Positions 23,109 to 31,764 of a stretch of DNA of 64,000 bases are shown one piece after another. Each line of letters opens with the position of its first letter. Position 1 is the stretch's first letter. Position numbers and translations under genes: made by a program. The stretch spans positions 1 through 64,000 of the forward strand of contig CBDCIT010000033.1 of assembly GCA_965217615.1 (NCBI GenBank), read 5' to 3'. Below the pieces are notes generated by a model, which worked only from the letters and a program-made list of their open reading frames with translations, had not been told where the DNA came from and made no database searches. This stretch comes from CAVOAK01 sp965217615. GTDB taxonomy: Bacteria > Pseudomonadota > Alphaproteobacteria > UBA8366 > CAVOAK01.

Positions 23109-25474
23109 AATCTGGTACCAAAGTTGAAGCGGAACACTTCTGTCTTGTCGAAGTCTTCTTTCACAAGCGGCCACGCGAAATCGATACGGAAAGGACCGGC
23201 GGGCGAGCGCCAAGCGAAACCTACACCGGCGCTGGCGCGAAGCGATGCTTCGTCCAGAAGTTGGCTCCCACTGGCATCGACGTCCGTCAGAGTGCCGAAA
23301 TCGCTGAATACCGCGCCGCTGACACCTAGCTCCTTTGGTAGTCCAACTGGAAAGTTAACTTCGACAGTGCCTGACAGGAACTTGTTACCGCCAAGCGCGT
23401 CGTCGGTTCCCGAATCACGTGGACCAACACCACGAGATTCGAACCCGCGGAGGTTGTCACCGCCGAGAAAATATCGGTCGTTAATTCGAACTTCGTCGCC
23501 AAGTCCGAATATATATCCCAGCTGTCCAGTGAGGCCAGCAATGATCTCTTCTGTTATCGAGTAGTAGTATCCGCCTTCGAGCGTGGTGCGAAGATAGTGT
23601 TCGCTTCCGCCGAGTCCCGCCAGATCGTTTGACATACTTATCAAATAGCCATCCGTCGGGTCGGTGCGACTATTTCGATGGTCCAAGAAGAGAGTTTGGC
23701 CAATAAGCGAAGTGTAAAATGTACCTTCCTGGCTCTTGATGAATGCCGATGCTTCGCTCTTCACATCCTTCACATCCTCCACAGCCTCCCGACGGAAGGA
23801 ATACCGCAGCCCCTGCGACAGAAATTCGTCGATCTCATAACCGACGCGCAGGCCAAATCCGGCCCGTTTGGATTTGAACGAACTGTCCTCAAGGTTGTCC
23901 TCGGTTACATGGAACAAATCGAAGCCCGCCGATAGTTGGCGCTCAAGAAAATACGGCTCTGTAAAACTAATATCGAACTCCTGTGAAATGCCGGAAATTT
24001 GGAAACTGGCAGACAGCTCCTGGCCTTTGCCCAGCAGGTTCCGTTCGCGAATGCTGACATCACCCAGCGGGCCAACGGTCGTGGAAAATCCTCCACCAAT
24101 CGACAGTTCGCCCGTCGATTGTTCCTCCACGTCGACTTCGACAATCGTCATGTCGGGACTGCTGCCTGTGGTCGTGTTGACGTCAACTTTTCGGAAGAAA
24201 CCAAGATTGCGGATACGGTCGCGGGATCGCCGAAGTTTCGAAGCGTTGAAGGCGTCCCCTTCGACCAACCGGAATTCGCGCCGGACAACCTCGTCAAGCG
24301 TTCTTACGTTGCCGCGGATATCTATCCTCTCGATGAAAACGCGTGGCGCTTCACCAATTTCGAAAATCAGATCGATCACACGATCTTCGCGCTTCTTTTC
24401 AGGGCGCGTGCGCACGTCGACAAATCCGTACCCGAGATTGCCTACTGCGTCGGTTATGGCCAGCACCGTATCGTCAACGATCTCTGTGTCGTACCAATCT
24501 CCGATCTCAAACTCGATCAAGTCGACGAACTGCTCGGCCTGTACTTCCTTGATCCGCGAGACGACGTCAGCGTTGCCAAATTTGTAGCGTTCGCCCTCTT
24601 CTATGGTGATGGTTACAAAAAATTCCTGACGGTTGGATGTCAGTTCGGCGACTGCCGATGCCACTCGGAAATCTGCGTACCCTCTCCTTAGGTAATGGCG
24701 GCGTAGCAGTTCGCGGTCAAACGTTAGGCGATCGGGATCATAGTGGTCTGACGAACTGAAATATCGATACCATCGAGACTCTTTGGTCTGGATGAGACCC
24801 CTCAATACACGATCCGAAAACCGCCTATTGCCAATGAAACTAATTCGTTTGATCCCTGTCTCGGGCCCTTCCGCAATCTCAAATACGAGATCGATTCTGT
24901 TTTGTTCGAGTTGGATAACCTTTGGGTCAACGTTTGCTGCGAACCGACCGCTGCGCCTGTAGAGATCGAGAATTCGCTTCACGTCGCTTTGAACCCGGGT
25001 TCGCGTATAAACAATTCGCGGTCGCAGCTGAACTTCGTTCTTTAGAACCTCGTCCTTGATGCGTTTGTTACCCTCAAAAGCAATGCGATTTATGATCGGG
25101 TTTTCGACCACCCGCACGACGAGCGCAGAACCCTCACGCCGGATCGTTACGTCAGCAAATAGGCCGGTTGCAAACAGCACCTTAAGTGTTTCGTTGACCA
25201 ACTCCGGCACCATTTGGTCACCGACTTTCACACGCATGTAGGATCGCACCGTATCAGGCTCAATGCGCTGCGCACCTTCGACAGCTATTTCGGATATGAC
25301 CGGGAATTGCGCATCCGACGCGCTTGTCGTGGGAGCGACACGTGGTGCCGTGCCGGTGGCTGGCGCGGGCGGCACCAGTGTCGGAGTCGTGGTCTGCGCC
25401 AACGACGGGATTGGCGCCGACAACGCAAAAACCGTTGCCATGCCCAACACGATATTACGGCATGAATTCCACAC
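23105..25474 (-). CDS. bamA: Outer membrane protein assembly factor BamA
   Basis: The central subunit of the BAM complex, which inserts beta-barrel proteins into the outer membrane. The 789-residue precursor has a signal peptide (about 1-26, ending SLAQ), a Pro/Thr/Ala-rich linker, five POTRA domains (about 57-430; for example ISEIAVEGAQRIEPDTVRSY and VERIDIRGNVRTLDEVVRREF), and a 16-strand barrel. The barrel includes the conserved RGF region (GDNLRGFESRGVGPRD) and a C-terminal FNFGTRF ending in Phe. Length is normal. It sits between rseP and skp. Confidence 0.97.
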   Translation of the reverse strand: MWNSCRNIVLGMATVFALSAPIPSLAQTTTPTLVPPAPATGTAPRVAPTTSASDAQFPVISEIAVEGAQRIEPDTVRSYMRVKVGDQMVPELVNETLKVLFATGLFADVTIRREGSALVVRVVENPIINRIAFEGNKRIKDEVLKNEVQLRPRIVYTRTRVQSDVKRILDLYRRSGRFAANVDPKVIQLEQNRIDLVFEIAEGPETGIKRISFIGNRRFSDRVLRGLIQTKESRWYRYFSSSDHYDPDRLTFDRELLRRHYLRRGYADFRVASAVAELTSNRQEFFVTITIEEGERYKFGNADVVSRIKEVQAEQFVDLIEFEIGDWYDTEIVDDTVLAITDAVGNLGYGFVDVRTRPEKKREDRVIDLIFEIGEAPRVFIERIDIRGNVRTLDEVVRREFRLVEGDAFNASKLRRSRDRIRNLGFFRKVDVNTTTGSSPDMTIVEVDVEEQSTGELSIGGGFSTTVGPLGDVSIRERNLLGKGQELSASFQISGISQEFDISFTEPYFLERQLSAGFDLFHVTEDNLEDSSFKSKRAGFGLRVGYEIDEFLSQGLRYSFRREAVEDVKDVKSEASAFIKSQEGTFYTSLIGQTLFLDHRNSRTDPTDGYLISMSNDLAGLGGSEHYLRTTLEGGYYYSITEEIIAGLTGQLGYIFGLGDEVRINDRYFLGGDNLRGFESRGVGPRDSGTDDALGGNKFLSGTVEVNFPVGLPKELGVSGAVFSDFGTLTDVDASGSQLLDEASLRASAGVGFAWRSPAGPFRIDFAWPLVKEDFDKTEVFRFNFGTRF

Positions 25475-25495
25475 AGGAATAATAGGCTCTCGGAT

Positions 25496-26626
25496 TCAGC
25501 TGATCAGTTCTTTGACAAATTCAAAAAAATGCAGTTGTACCAAGTCGTTAATGGTCACAAATATCATGAGACCTAAGACAAGCGCCAGACCTATGCGAAA
25601 GCCAATCTCCTGTGTCCTCTCGCCGATCGGCTTCCCGCGAACCGCCTCGATTGCGTAGAAAAGCAAATGACCGCCATCAAGCATCGGTATCGGAAACAAG
25701 TTTATCAGTCCCAAATTGACGGATAACAGCGCCGTAAACCAAATCAAAGGAACGAAGCCAACTTTCGCAAATTCTCCCGACATCTGGGCAATTCGGATAG
25801 GGCCGCCCAACTCGTCGGCCTTGCGGGAACCTGCGATCATCTGACCGACAACCTTGAGCGAGCCCGTGGTGAGGTAGAGTGTCTCCTTTCCAGCCTGCCA
25901 GGCCGCTGTAAGTGGATCGTGGCGAATATATCCAGCGCCTTGGCCCCTAACACCAAGCCTTCCAAGCCGGTGTACGTTTCCTAAGCGATCGGTTTCCTCG
26001 ACCAATTTCGGCGTTACCTGCAGCGATATTTCGCCACCGTCGCGGATGACAACGATCGTCAGCAGCCGCTCTGGATTGAGGCTGACGACTTGCTGGACTT
26101 CTTCGAAACGCTCGATCGTTCGTCCGTCAATCTGAGCAATCGTATCACCAGCGAGAATTCCCGCCGATTCGGCGGCACTCCCTTCCTGCACCGAGGTTAC
26201 TGTCGGCGGCGTGAACGGCTGGCCGACAATGCTGAACAACCCCGCGAGTACAATAATAGCAAAGGCAAAATTTGCCGCGGGGCCGGCGAATACAACGGCA
26301 GCACGTTGGCCTAAAGTCTTATGTGCAAATGAAATTTGCCGATCAGATTCAGCAATCGGGCGAAATTCGTCACCTATTTGCTCATTCTCACCTTCGCCGA
26401 ACATCTTGATATACCCGCCAAGCGGAATCGCGCTTATTTTCCAACGCGTTTCCGCCTTGTCTGTCCAGCCGAACAGCTCCGGGCCAAAGCCGATCGAGAA
26501 CACAAGCACACGGACGTTGTTGTAACGCGCTATCCAGTAGTGCCCCAACTCGTGAACGAACACCAAAACCGTCAGTACGACGAGGAACGGCAACACGTAT
26601 CCGGATACGCTCAGCAAGAAATCCAT
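25496..26626 (-). CDS. rseP: RIP metalloprotease RseP (site-2 protease)
   Basis: Inner-membrane zinc protease that cuts substrates within the membrane, such as anti-sigma factors and remnant signal peptides. The 376-residue protein has the zinc motif HELGH (H25, E26, H29) in the first membrane helix, one clear PDZ domain (about 110-200, VTSVQEGSAAESAGILAGD) where E. coli RseP has two, and the second active-site motif NLFPIPMLDGGHLLFY (about 310-325). Three to four membrane segments are visible. It lies 79 bp after cdsA, without the dxr gene that usually separates them. Confidence 0.95.
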   Translation of the reverse strand: MDFLLSVSGYVLPFLVVLTVLVFVHELGHYWIARYNNVRVLVFSIGFGPELFGWTDKAETRWKISAIPLGGYIKMFGEGENEQIGDEFRPIAESDRQISFAHKTLGQRAAVVFAGPAANFAFAIIVLAGLFSIVGQPFTPPTVTSVQEGSAAESAGILAGDTIAQIDGRTIERFEEVQQVVSLNPERLLTIVVIRDGGEISLQVTPKLVEETDRLGNVHRLGRLGVRGQGAGYIRHDPLTAAWQAGKETLYLTTGSLKVVGQMIAGSRKADELGGPIRIAQMSGEFAKVGFVPLIWFTALLSVNLGLINLFPIPMLDGGHLLFYAIEAVRGKPIGERTQEIGFRIGLALVLGLMIFVTINDLVQLHFFEFVKELIS

Positions 26627-26705
26627 AGGTTCACCTGCGTTCTAGGAACGACCCCTTATGCCATGTCGTGCCACTCGACGCATCGAAAAGGACGCGCTGG
26701 CGTCT

Positions 26706-27533
26706 TCAAAGCCACGTGAGCGGGCTGCCTCCGAAGATCCAGGTCAGGAACGCAACGGCCGGCGTGACGACAAGGAATCCGTCCATACGGTCGAGAAATC
26801 CGCCATGTCCTGGGATTAATCCGCCAGCATCCTTAACGTAAAAGTACCGTTTCAGGCTTGATTCGATGAAATCGCCGAATTGAGCGACAAGGGCAAGGCA
26901 GGCACTGAGTCCGGCCAATTGCAGAAGGCTATTCTGGCCGGTCAATTGTGCGGTAATGAGGCCGATCGCTGCTGCCGCCAATATGCCGCCCGCGAAGCCC
27001 GACCAGGTCTTGCTTGGGCTGATCTTCGGGATGAGTCGGGGACCACCGACCAGTCGTCCGACAGTAAATCCCGCACTATCAGTGGCAAAAACGACGAACA
27101 TAAGCCAAAGCACGGTCGCATGACCCATCGACGGTTCATCACGCAGCCAAACAGCGGCGATCGACATGAGTCCGACATATGGAACGCCGAGAGCGGCAAG
27201 GATCTGCGTTGATTTGCCTGACGAACGGCTTGCACCGGCCGCCACAACGGCGCCAAGTGCGAGCAACGCCAATGCCGCAATATACTGTTCCAACATCGCA
27301 AGAACTGCGGTGGCGGCACCGAGGGATGCGGCGACCGCCAGCGTGATCTGCGAATTGTGTCCGCAGACACGTAACCATTCCAGACACATGATCGCCGTCA
27401 CGACGGCGACCAGGGCGACAAAATACCAGCCACCAATCCAAACAACGGCGACCGAAATCGGCAGTAAGACGGATGCCGACAGTACTCGCAGATACAGTTC
27501 ACTCACGTCAGGCCGAGCTGACCGTTGCGCCAT
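26706..27533 (-). CDS. cdsA: Phosphatidate cytidylyltransferase
   Basis: Makes CDP-diacylglycerol from phosphatidic acid and CTP at the inner membrane, feeding all phospholipid synthesis. The 275-residue membrane protein has about seven hydrophobic helices and the family signature near the C-terminus (ISPSKTWSGFAGGILAA, then VKDAGGLIPGHGGFLDRMDG with the metal-binding aspartates). The start chosen is ATG 27533 (MAQRSARPDVSELYL), overlapping the end of uppS by 26 bases. The open frame extends to 27620, but that part is unlike the family. Confidence 0.95.
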   Translation of the reverse strand: MAQRSARPDVSELYLRVLSASVLLPISVAVVWIGGWYFVALVAVVTAIMCLEWLRVCGHNSQITLAVAASLGAATAVLAMLEQYIAALALLALGAVVAAGASRSSGKSTQILAALGVPYVGLMSIAAVWLRDEPSMGHATVLWLMFVVFATDSAGFTVGRLVGGPRLIPKISPSKTWSGFAGGILAAAAIGLITAQLTGQNSLLQLAGLSACLALVAQFGDFIESSLKRYFYVKDAGGLIPGHGGFLDRMDGFLVVTPAVAFLTWIFGGSPLTWL

Positions 27534-28248
27534 ATCGTCGATCGCGGCGGTGAAATTCGGAAATTGCCGCGGCCAAGTCGTGATAGTCGAAATCGGGCCA
27601 CCACGTATCGGTGAAAACAAGCTCGGTGTAGGCGAGCTGCCACAGCAAAAAATTGCTTATTCGCTGCTCGCCACTCGTCCGGATGAGCAGATCCGGATCG
27701 GGTATGTCATGGGTCGCGAGATTGCGCGCGAGGGCTATTTCATCGATCGAGTCTGGCGATATGAGCCCGCAAACTGCGTCCCGCGCGAGCGCTCGTGCCG
27801 CAGCGGTGATTTCCTGACGCCCGCCGTAGCTCAGCGCAAGAATGAGCGTCATCCGCGAATTTTCCGCCGTCGCTTCCTCGGCGTTCTCGATGAGCCGAAT
27901 AATGTCATCTGAAAATCGCGAGCGATCGCCGATCATCCTAAAGCGAACGCCGTTCTTGTGGAGTTCGGCCGTCTCCGCACGCAGATAAAGTTTCAACAAG
28001 ACCAGCAGATCGCCGATTTCCTCTTCAGGGCGCTTCCAGTTCTCCGAAGAGAAGCCGAACAAAGTGAGGTAGGATATGCCCAATTCGCAGGCCGCACGTA
28101 CCGTGCGGCGCACTGCGTCCGCGCCACGGCGATGACCAGCGGTGCGCGGCAGCCGTTTTGCCTGGGCCCAACGTCCGTTGCCATCCATGATGATGGCAAT
28201 ATGCTGAGGAACTTCAGGTTCCTCCGTTCTAACAGAAAGCGCTTCCAA
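27508..28248 (-). CDS. uppS: Isoprenyl transferase (undecaprenyl diphosphate synthase)
   Basis: Cis-prenyltransferase making the C55 lipid carrier for peptidoglycan and O-antigen. The 246-residue protein has the catalytic Asp D22 in IAIIMDGNGRWA, the GHRRGADAVRRTV segment, FSSENWKRP, and the C-terminal PDLLIRTSGEQRISNFLLWQLAY block (about 190-215) that binds the isopentenyl diphosphate and magnesium. Length is standard. It lies four bases after frr and overlaps cdsA. Confidence 0.97.
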   Translation of the reverse strand: MEALSVRTEEPEVPQHIAIIMDGNGRWAQAKRLPRTAGHRRGADAVRRTVRAACELGISYLTLFGFSSENWKRPEEEIGDLLVLLKLYLRAETAELHKNGVRFRMIGDRSRFSDDIIRLIENAEEATAENSRMTLILALSYGGRQEITAAARALARDAVCGLISPDSIDEIALARNLATHDIPDPDLLIRTSGEQRISNFLLWQLAYTELVFTDTWWPDFDYHDLAAAISEFHRRDRRYGATVSSA

Positions 28249-28252
28249 TTCT

Positions 28253-28810
28253 TCAGACCTGCATGATGTCCTGTTCTTTACTGACCAGGGCCGCGTCGAT
28301 CTTGGCTGTGTGGTCGTCGGTCAATTCTTGGATATCGGCGGAATGGGCGCGATGCTCGTCTTCCGATATTTCGCCCTTCTTTTCCAAATCCTTAAGGCGG
28401 TCCATGCCATCCCGGCGCACGTTTCGTACTGCAACACGTGCCTGTTCCGCGTATTTCGCTGCAATCTTCGACAATTCCGCTCGCCGCTCTTCGTTCAAAT
28501 CGGGGATCGGCAGTCGAAGCAGATTTCCTTCGATCTGGGGGTTCAGGCCGAGATCGGCCTGGCGTATTGCCTTCTCGACCGACTGAACCAACGAATTGTC
28601 CCAAACTTGAACCGTCAGCAGCCGGGAATCCGGCACGTTAATCGCCGCGACTTGGTTTAGCGGCATTTGAGAACCGTATGCGTCTACCATCACCGGCTCA
28701 AGAAGGCTCGGTGAGGCGCGGCCTGTCCGCAGCCCGTTGAACTCTTTCTGCAAAGCCGTTAACGCTCCATCCATCCGCCGATTGATATCGGACAGGTCCA
28801 CGTCAGCCAT
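28253..28810 (-). CDS. frr: Ribosome recycling factor
   Basis: Splits post-termination ribosomes together with EF-G. The 185-residue tRNA-shaped protein starts MADVDLSDINRRMDGALTALQKEFNGLRTGRASPSLLEPV, typical of the long-helix bundle. It keeps the hinge and beta-domain segments (VDAYGSQMPLNQVAAINVPDSR) and the C-terminal helix with VRNVRRDGMD. Length is exactly typical. It lies between pyrH (12 bp away) and uppS (4 bp), consistent with one operon. Confidence 0.98.
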   Translation of the reverse strand: MADVDLSDINRRMDGALTALQKEFNGLRTGRASPSLLEPVMVDAYGSQMPLNQVAAINVPDSRLLTVQVWDNSLVQSVEKAIRQADLGLNPQIEGNLLRLPIPDLNEERRAELSKIAAKYAEQARVAVRNVRRDGMDRLKDLEKKGEISEDEHRAHSADIQELTDDHTAKIDAALVSKEQDIMQV

Positions 28811-28822
28811 GTATCTGCCCTT

Positions 28823-29545
28823 TCATGTGATCAGGGTATAGCGGCCCTCACCTTGAATGGCCGCGGCGAAGGCACCGGTATTGTGTATCGAAAACACCAG
28901 GATAGGAATTTCATTTTCGCGTGCAAGTGAAATTGCAGATGCATCCATCACTTGAAGATCCCGTGATAAGACCTCTAAATAAGTCAGTTTTTCGAAACGC
29001 TCCGCGGCCGGGTCGGTAACCGGATCTGCGCTGTAGACGCCATCGACTTTGGTTCCCTTAAGCAGCAGGTCACAGCCCATTTCGGACGCTCTGAGAGCAG
29101 CTGCGGTGTCGGTCGTAAAAAACGGATTGCCGCTGCCTGCAGCAAATATAACGACTCGGCCTTTTTCCATGTGTCGAATCGCACGGCGGCGGATGTAGGG
29201 CTCACAGATCGTTGTCATGGGAATGGCGGAGAGCACCCGTGTGTCGACGTCGATTTGCTCGAGTGCGTTCTGCATTGCAAGGGAATTCATGACTGTTGCA
29301 AGCATCCCCATATAGTCTGCGCTTGCCCGTCCGATACCGTCCGCAGCACCAGATATTCCACGAAATATGTTACCCCCGCCGATGACAAGGCAGATCTGTA
29401 CACCAAGCGCGTTGACCGCCTTAACCTCGGCCGCAACTCGCTTTACGGTTTCGGGATCTAGACCGTATTCGCGCGCGCCCATAAGGGCTTCGCCGGATAT
29501 CTTGAGCAGGACACGGCGGAATTTCACTTGAGTGGGCGCCTGCAT
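28823..29545 (-). CDS. pyrH: Uridylate kinase
   Basis: Phosphorylates UMP to UDP in pyrimidine nucleotide synthesis; hexameric and usually GTP-activated and UTP-inhibited. The 240-residue protein belongs to the amino acid kinase family: RRVLLKISGEALMG (about 9-22), VIGGGNIFRG (about 55-64), the ADYMGMLATVMNSLAMQ loop (about 75-92), and LLKGTKVDGVYSADPVTDP (about 160-178). It follows tsf by 39 bp, in the classical rpsB-tsf-pyrH-frr order. Confidence 0.98.
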   Translation of the reverse strand: MQAPTQVKFRRVLLKISGEALMGAREYGLDPETVKRVAAEVKAVNALGVQICLVIGGGNIFRGISGAADGIGRASADYMGMLATVMNSLAMQNALEQIDVDTRVLSAIPMTTICEPYIRRRAIRHMEKGRVVIFAAGSGNPFFTTDTAAALRASEMGCDLLLKGTKVDGVYSADPVTDPAAERFEKLTYLEVLSRDLQVMDASAISLARENEIPILVFSIHNTGAFAAAIQGEGRYTLIT

Positions 29546-29584
29546 GCTCTTCCTTTGTTGCCCGCCGCACCTGAAAACGCAGCC

Positions 29585-30511
29585 TTAGTGTTTGAGCGTC
29601 GCCGCTACATCAGCCGCGAAATCAGATTCCTCCCTCTCGATACCCTCGCCAAGCGCATATCGAACGAAACTCGAAATCCGGACCGGTGCGCCTAGGTCTT
29701 CTTCGGCGCCTTCAATAACCGTAGCAATCTTTGTTTGATTGTCGATTACGAAGGTTTGCTCGAGAAGCACGAGCTCCTCATAGTACTTACGTAACCGGCC
29801 TTCGACCATCTTTTCTATGACGTCGTCGGGGCGACCTGATGCACGAGCCTGATCGCCGAGTACTTGGCGTTCCCGGTCCAAGGCAGCCGGATCCACATCG
29901 TCAACCCCGAGCCATTCAGGACGAGCCGCCGCAATATGCATGGCGATCTGTTTGCCGAGCGACAGCAACTTTTCCGCATCGCCGCTCGACTCCATCGCTA
30001 CCAGTACGCCAATCCTGCCGAGGCCAGGCGCCGCGGCACCATGGATGTATGAGGCAATGACACCCTCATCGACCGAACACGATGTGCAGCGGCGTAACGC
30101 AAGGTTTTCGCCAATCGTTGCAATATTGTAGGTCACTTCTTCGGCAACCGTGCGATCGGTGCCGGGAAATGCTGCTGCCTGAAGCGCATTCATATCGCCG
30201 TTATGGTGCAGCGCCAGTGTGCCGACAGCGTCAACAAATGCTTGAAACCCCTCGTTTCGGGCAACGAAATCCGTTTCGGCGTTGACCTCAACGATGGCGC
30301 CCGTGTTCTTATCCACGCAAACGCCGACGAGCCCCTCCGCTGCGATCCGACCGGCTTTGTTGGCCGCGGCAGACAGTCCATTCTTACGGAGCCAATCGAC
30401 AGCCTGTTCAATGTCGGCGGCGGTCTCGCTGAGGGCGCGCTTACAATCCATCATGCCGGCGCCAGTCTTATCGCGAAGTTCCTTTACGAGTGCGGCTGAA
30501 ATTTGAACCAT
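29585..30511 (-). CDS. tsf: Elongation factor Ts
   Basis: Nucleotide exchange factor that regenerates EF-Tu-GTP. The 308-residue protein has the N-terminal UBA-like domain with LVKELRDKTGAGMMDCKRAL (about 8-27), the conserved EF-Tu-contact residues in VEVNAETDFVARNEGF (about 74-89), and two following core domains (VLVAMESSGDAEKLLSLGKQIAMHIAAA). The C-terminal module is complete. It lies 94 bp after rpsB. Confidence 0.98.
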   Translation of the reverse strand: MVQISAALVKELRDKTGAGMMDCKRALSETAADIEQAVDWLRKNGLSAAANKAGRIAAEGLVGVCVDKNTGAIVEVNAETDFVARNEGFQAFVDAVGTLALHHNGDMNALQAAAFPGTDRTVAEEVTYNIATIGENLALRRCTSCSVDEGVIASYIHGAAAPGLGRIGVLVAMESSGDAEKLLSLGKQIAMHIAAARPEWLGVDDVDPAALDRERQVLGDQARASGRPDDVIEKMVEGRLRKYYEELVLLEQTFVIDNQTKIATVIEGAEEDLGAPVRISSFVRYALGEGIEREESDFAADVAATLKH

Positions 30512-30605
30512 AATTTTTCCTTTATGCGCATCGTCCGCGTCGGCTTGCCCGCAGTGGCCTGTGACCGCCGTTCAGGGGTCTTGTGGACCGAAATATTCAC
30601 GGGTT

Positions 30606-31583
30606 TTATGCGTTCTTGGCGGGCTCTTTGGCTGCGTCTACTTCCGCAACTTCTGCAGTATTCTCCGGGCTTTCGGTCGATTGCGCTGGCGGCCCTGTTT
30701 CGATTTCAGTCTCAGCGGGTTCTTTTGACGGTAGCTGCGAATCATTGCCTTCCTCCGCAGCTCCTGTTTGCTCTGTGCTTACCTCGACCTTTGGCATTTC
30801 GGCCGCTTCTCCATTGCCGGCCACGCCCTTATCCGAGGGCAGAGATTCGCTCAATCCCTCTTCGGACTCACCCGCGTCCGGGCTAGTTGCCATTAGTTCG
30901 GCTTGCAATCCGTCGAGTACGGCGCCGCTAATCAGATCGCAGTAGAGACCGATCGCGCGCATCGCATCGTCGTTGCCTGGAATTGGATAAGTCACCATAT
31001 GCGGGTCGGAGTTGCTGTCGATTACGGCAACGATCGGAATCTTAAGCTTATGGGCTTCCTTGACGGCGATCATCTCCTTGTTTGTGTCGACCACAAATAG
31101 GATATCTGGAAGATCGCCCATTTCCTTAATTCCGCCGAGCGCGCGTTCCAGTTTGTCGCGCTCTCGCGTCAGCTGCAGGAGCTCCTTCTTGGTCAAGCCC
31201 ACGTTATCTTCCGCGAGTTGAGCATCGAGATCGCGCAGCCGCCGGATCGAATTCGAAATTGTCTTCCAATTGGTCAGCGTGCCGCCGAGCCAGCGGTGGT
31301 TGACGAAATACTGGCCACATCGTCGCGCGGCATCGGCAACGACGTCGGTGGCTTGTCGTTTCGTACCAACAAAGAGAATTCGTCCGCCCGCGGCTGCCAC
31401 TGTTCGCACGGCCTCGACGGCACTTTGCAGCATCGGTACCGTCTGCTCGAGGTCGATGATGTGAATGCCGCTGCGCGCTCCGAAGATATAAGGCTCCATC
31501 TTCGGATTCCAGCGACGCGTAGTGTGACCGAAATGTACGCCGGCCTCCAATAGCTGGCGCATCGTAAACGTTGGCATTGTCAC
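30606..31583 (-). CDS. rpsB: Small ribosomal subunit protein uS2 with a long acidic C-terminal tail
   Basis: A component of the 30S subunit, needed to recruit bS1. The first 240 or so residues are a normal uS2 (RQLLEAGVHFGHTTRRWNPKM, VGTKRQATDVVADAARRCGQYFVNHRWLGGTLTNW in the family block, DPHMVTYPIPGNDDA). About 85 further residues form a disordered, acidic tail rich in Glu, Ala, Pro and Ser, starting near ATSPDAGESEEG. Alphaproteobacterial S2 proteins often carry such extensions, but this one is long. Starts at 31583 and 31577 are both possible. Confidence 0.96.
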   Translation of the reverse strand: MTMPTFTMRQLLEAGVHFGHTTRRWNPKMEPYIFGARSGIHIIDLEQTVPMLQSAVEAVRTVAAAGGRILFVGTKRQATDVVADAARRCGQYFVNHRWLGGTLTNWKTISNSIRRLRDLDAQLAEDNVGLTKKELLQLTRERDKLERALGGIKEMGDLPDILFVVDTNKEMIAVKEAHKLKIPIVAVIDSNSDPHMVTYPIPGNDDAMRAIGLYCDLISGAVLDGLQAELMATSPDAGESEEGLSESLPSDKGVAGNGEAAEMPKVEVSTEQTGAAEEGNDSQLPSKEPAETEIETGPPAQSTESPENTAEVAEVDAAKEPAKNA

Positions 31584-31764
31584 AAGATTGATCCTTTTCC
31601 GGTTATGCCGCCGCGGGAATGGCCGACACTGCCGGCACCGGAGCGACCGCCGTCCATTATCGGAACCGGCGTGCGCTTAACCCGCGTGAGAAGTTTAGTC
31701 GCGCGGCGATATACCGTCTGGGCTCGCAATTGGCAAGCCTGTCCAAACTCTCAGTCAGCGAAAT

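Noticed and set aside
23999..24691. Plus-strand frames of about 230 residues opposite bamA
   Set aside because: They are antisense to conserved POTRA domains of BamA.
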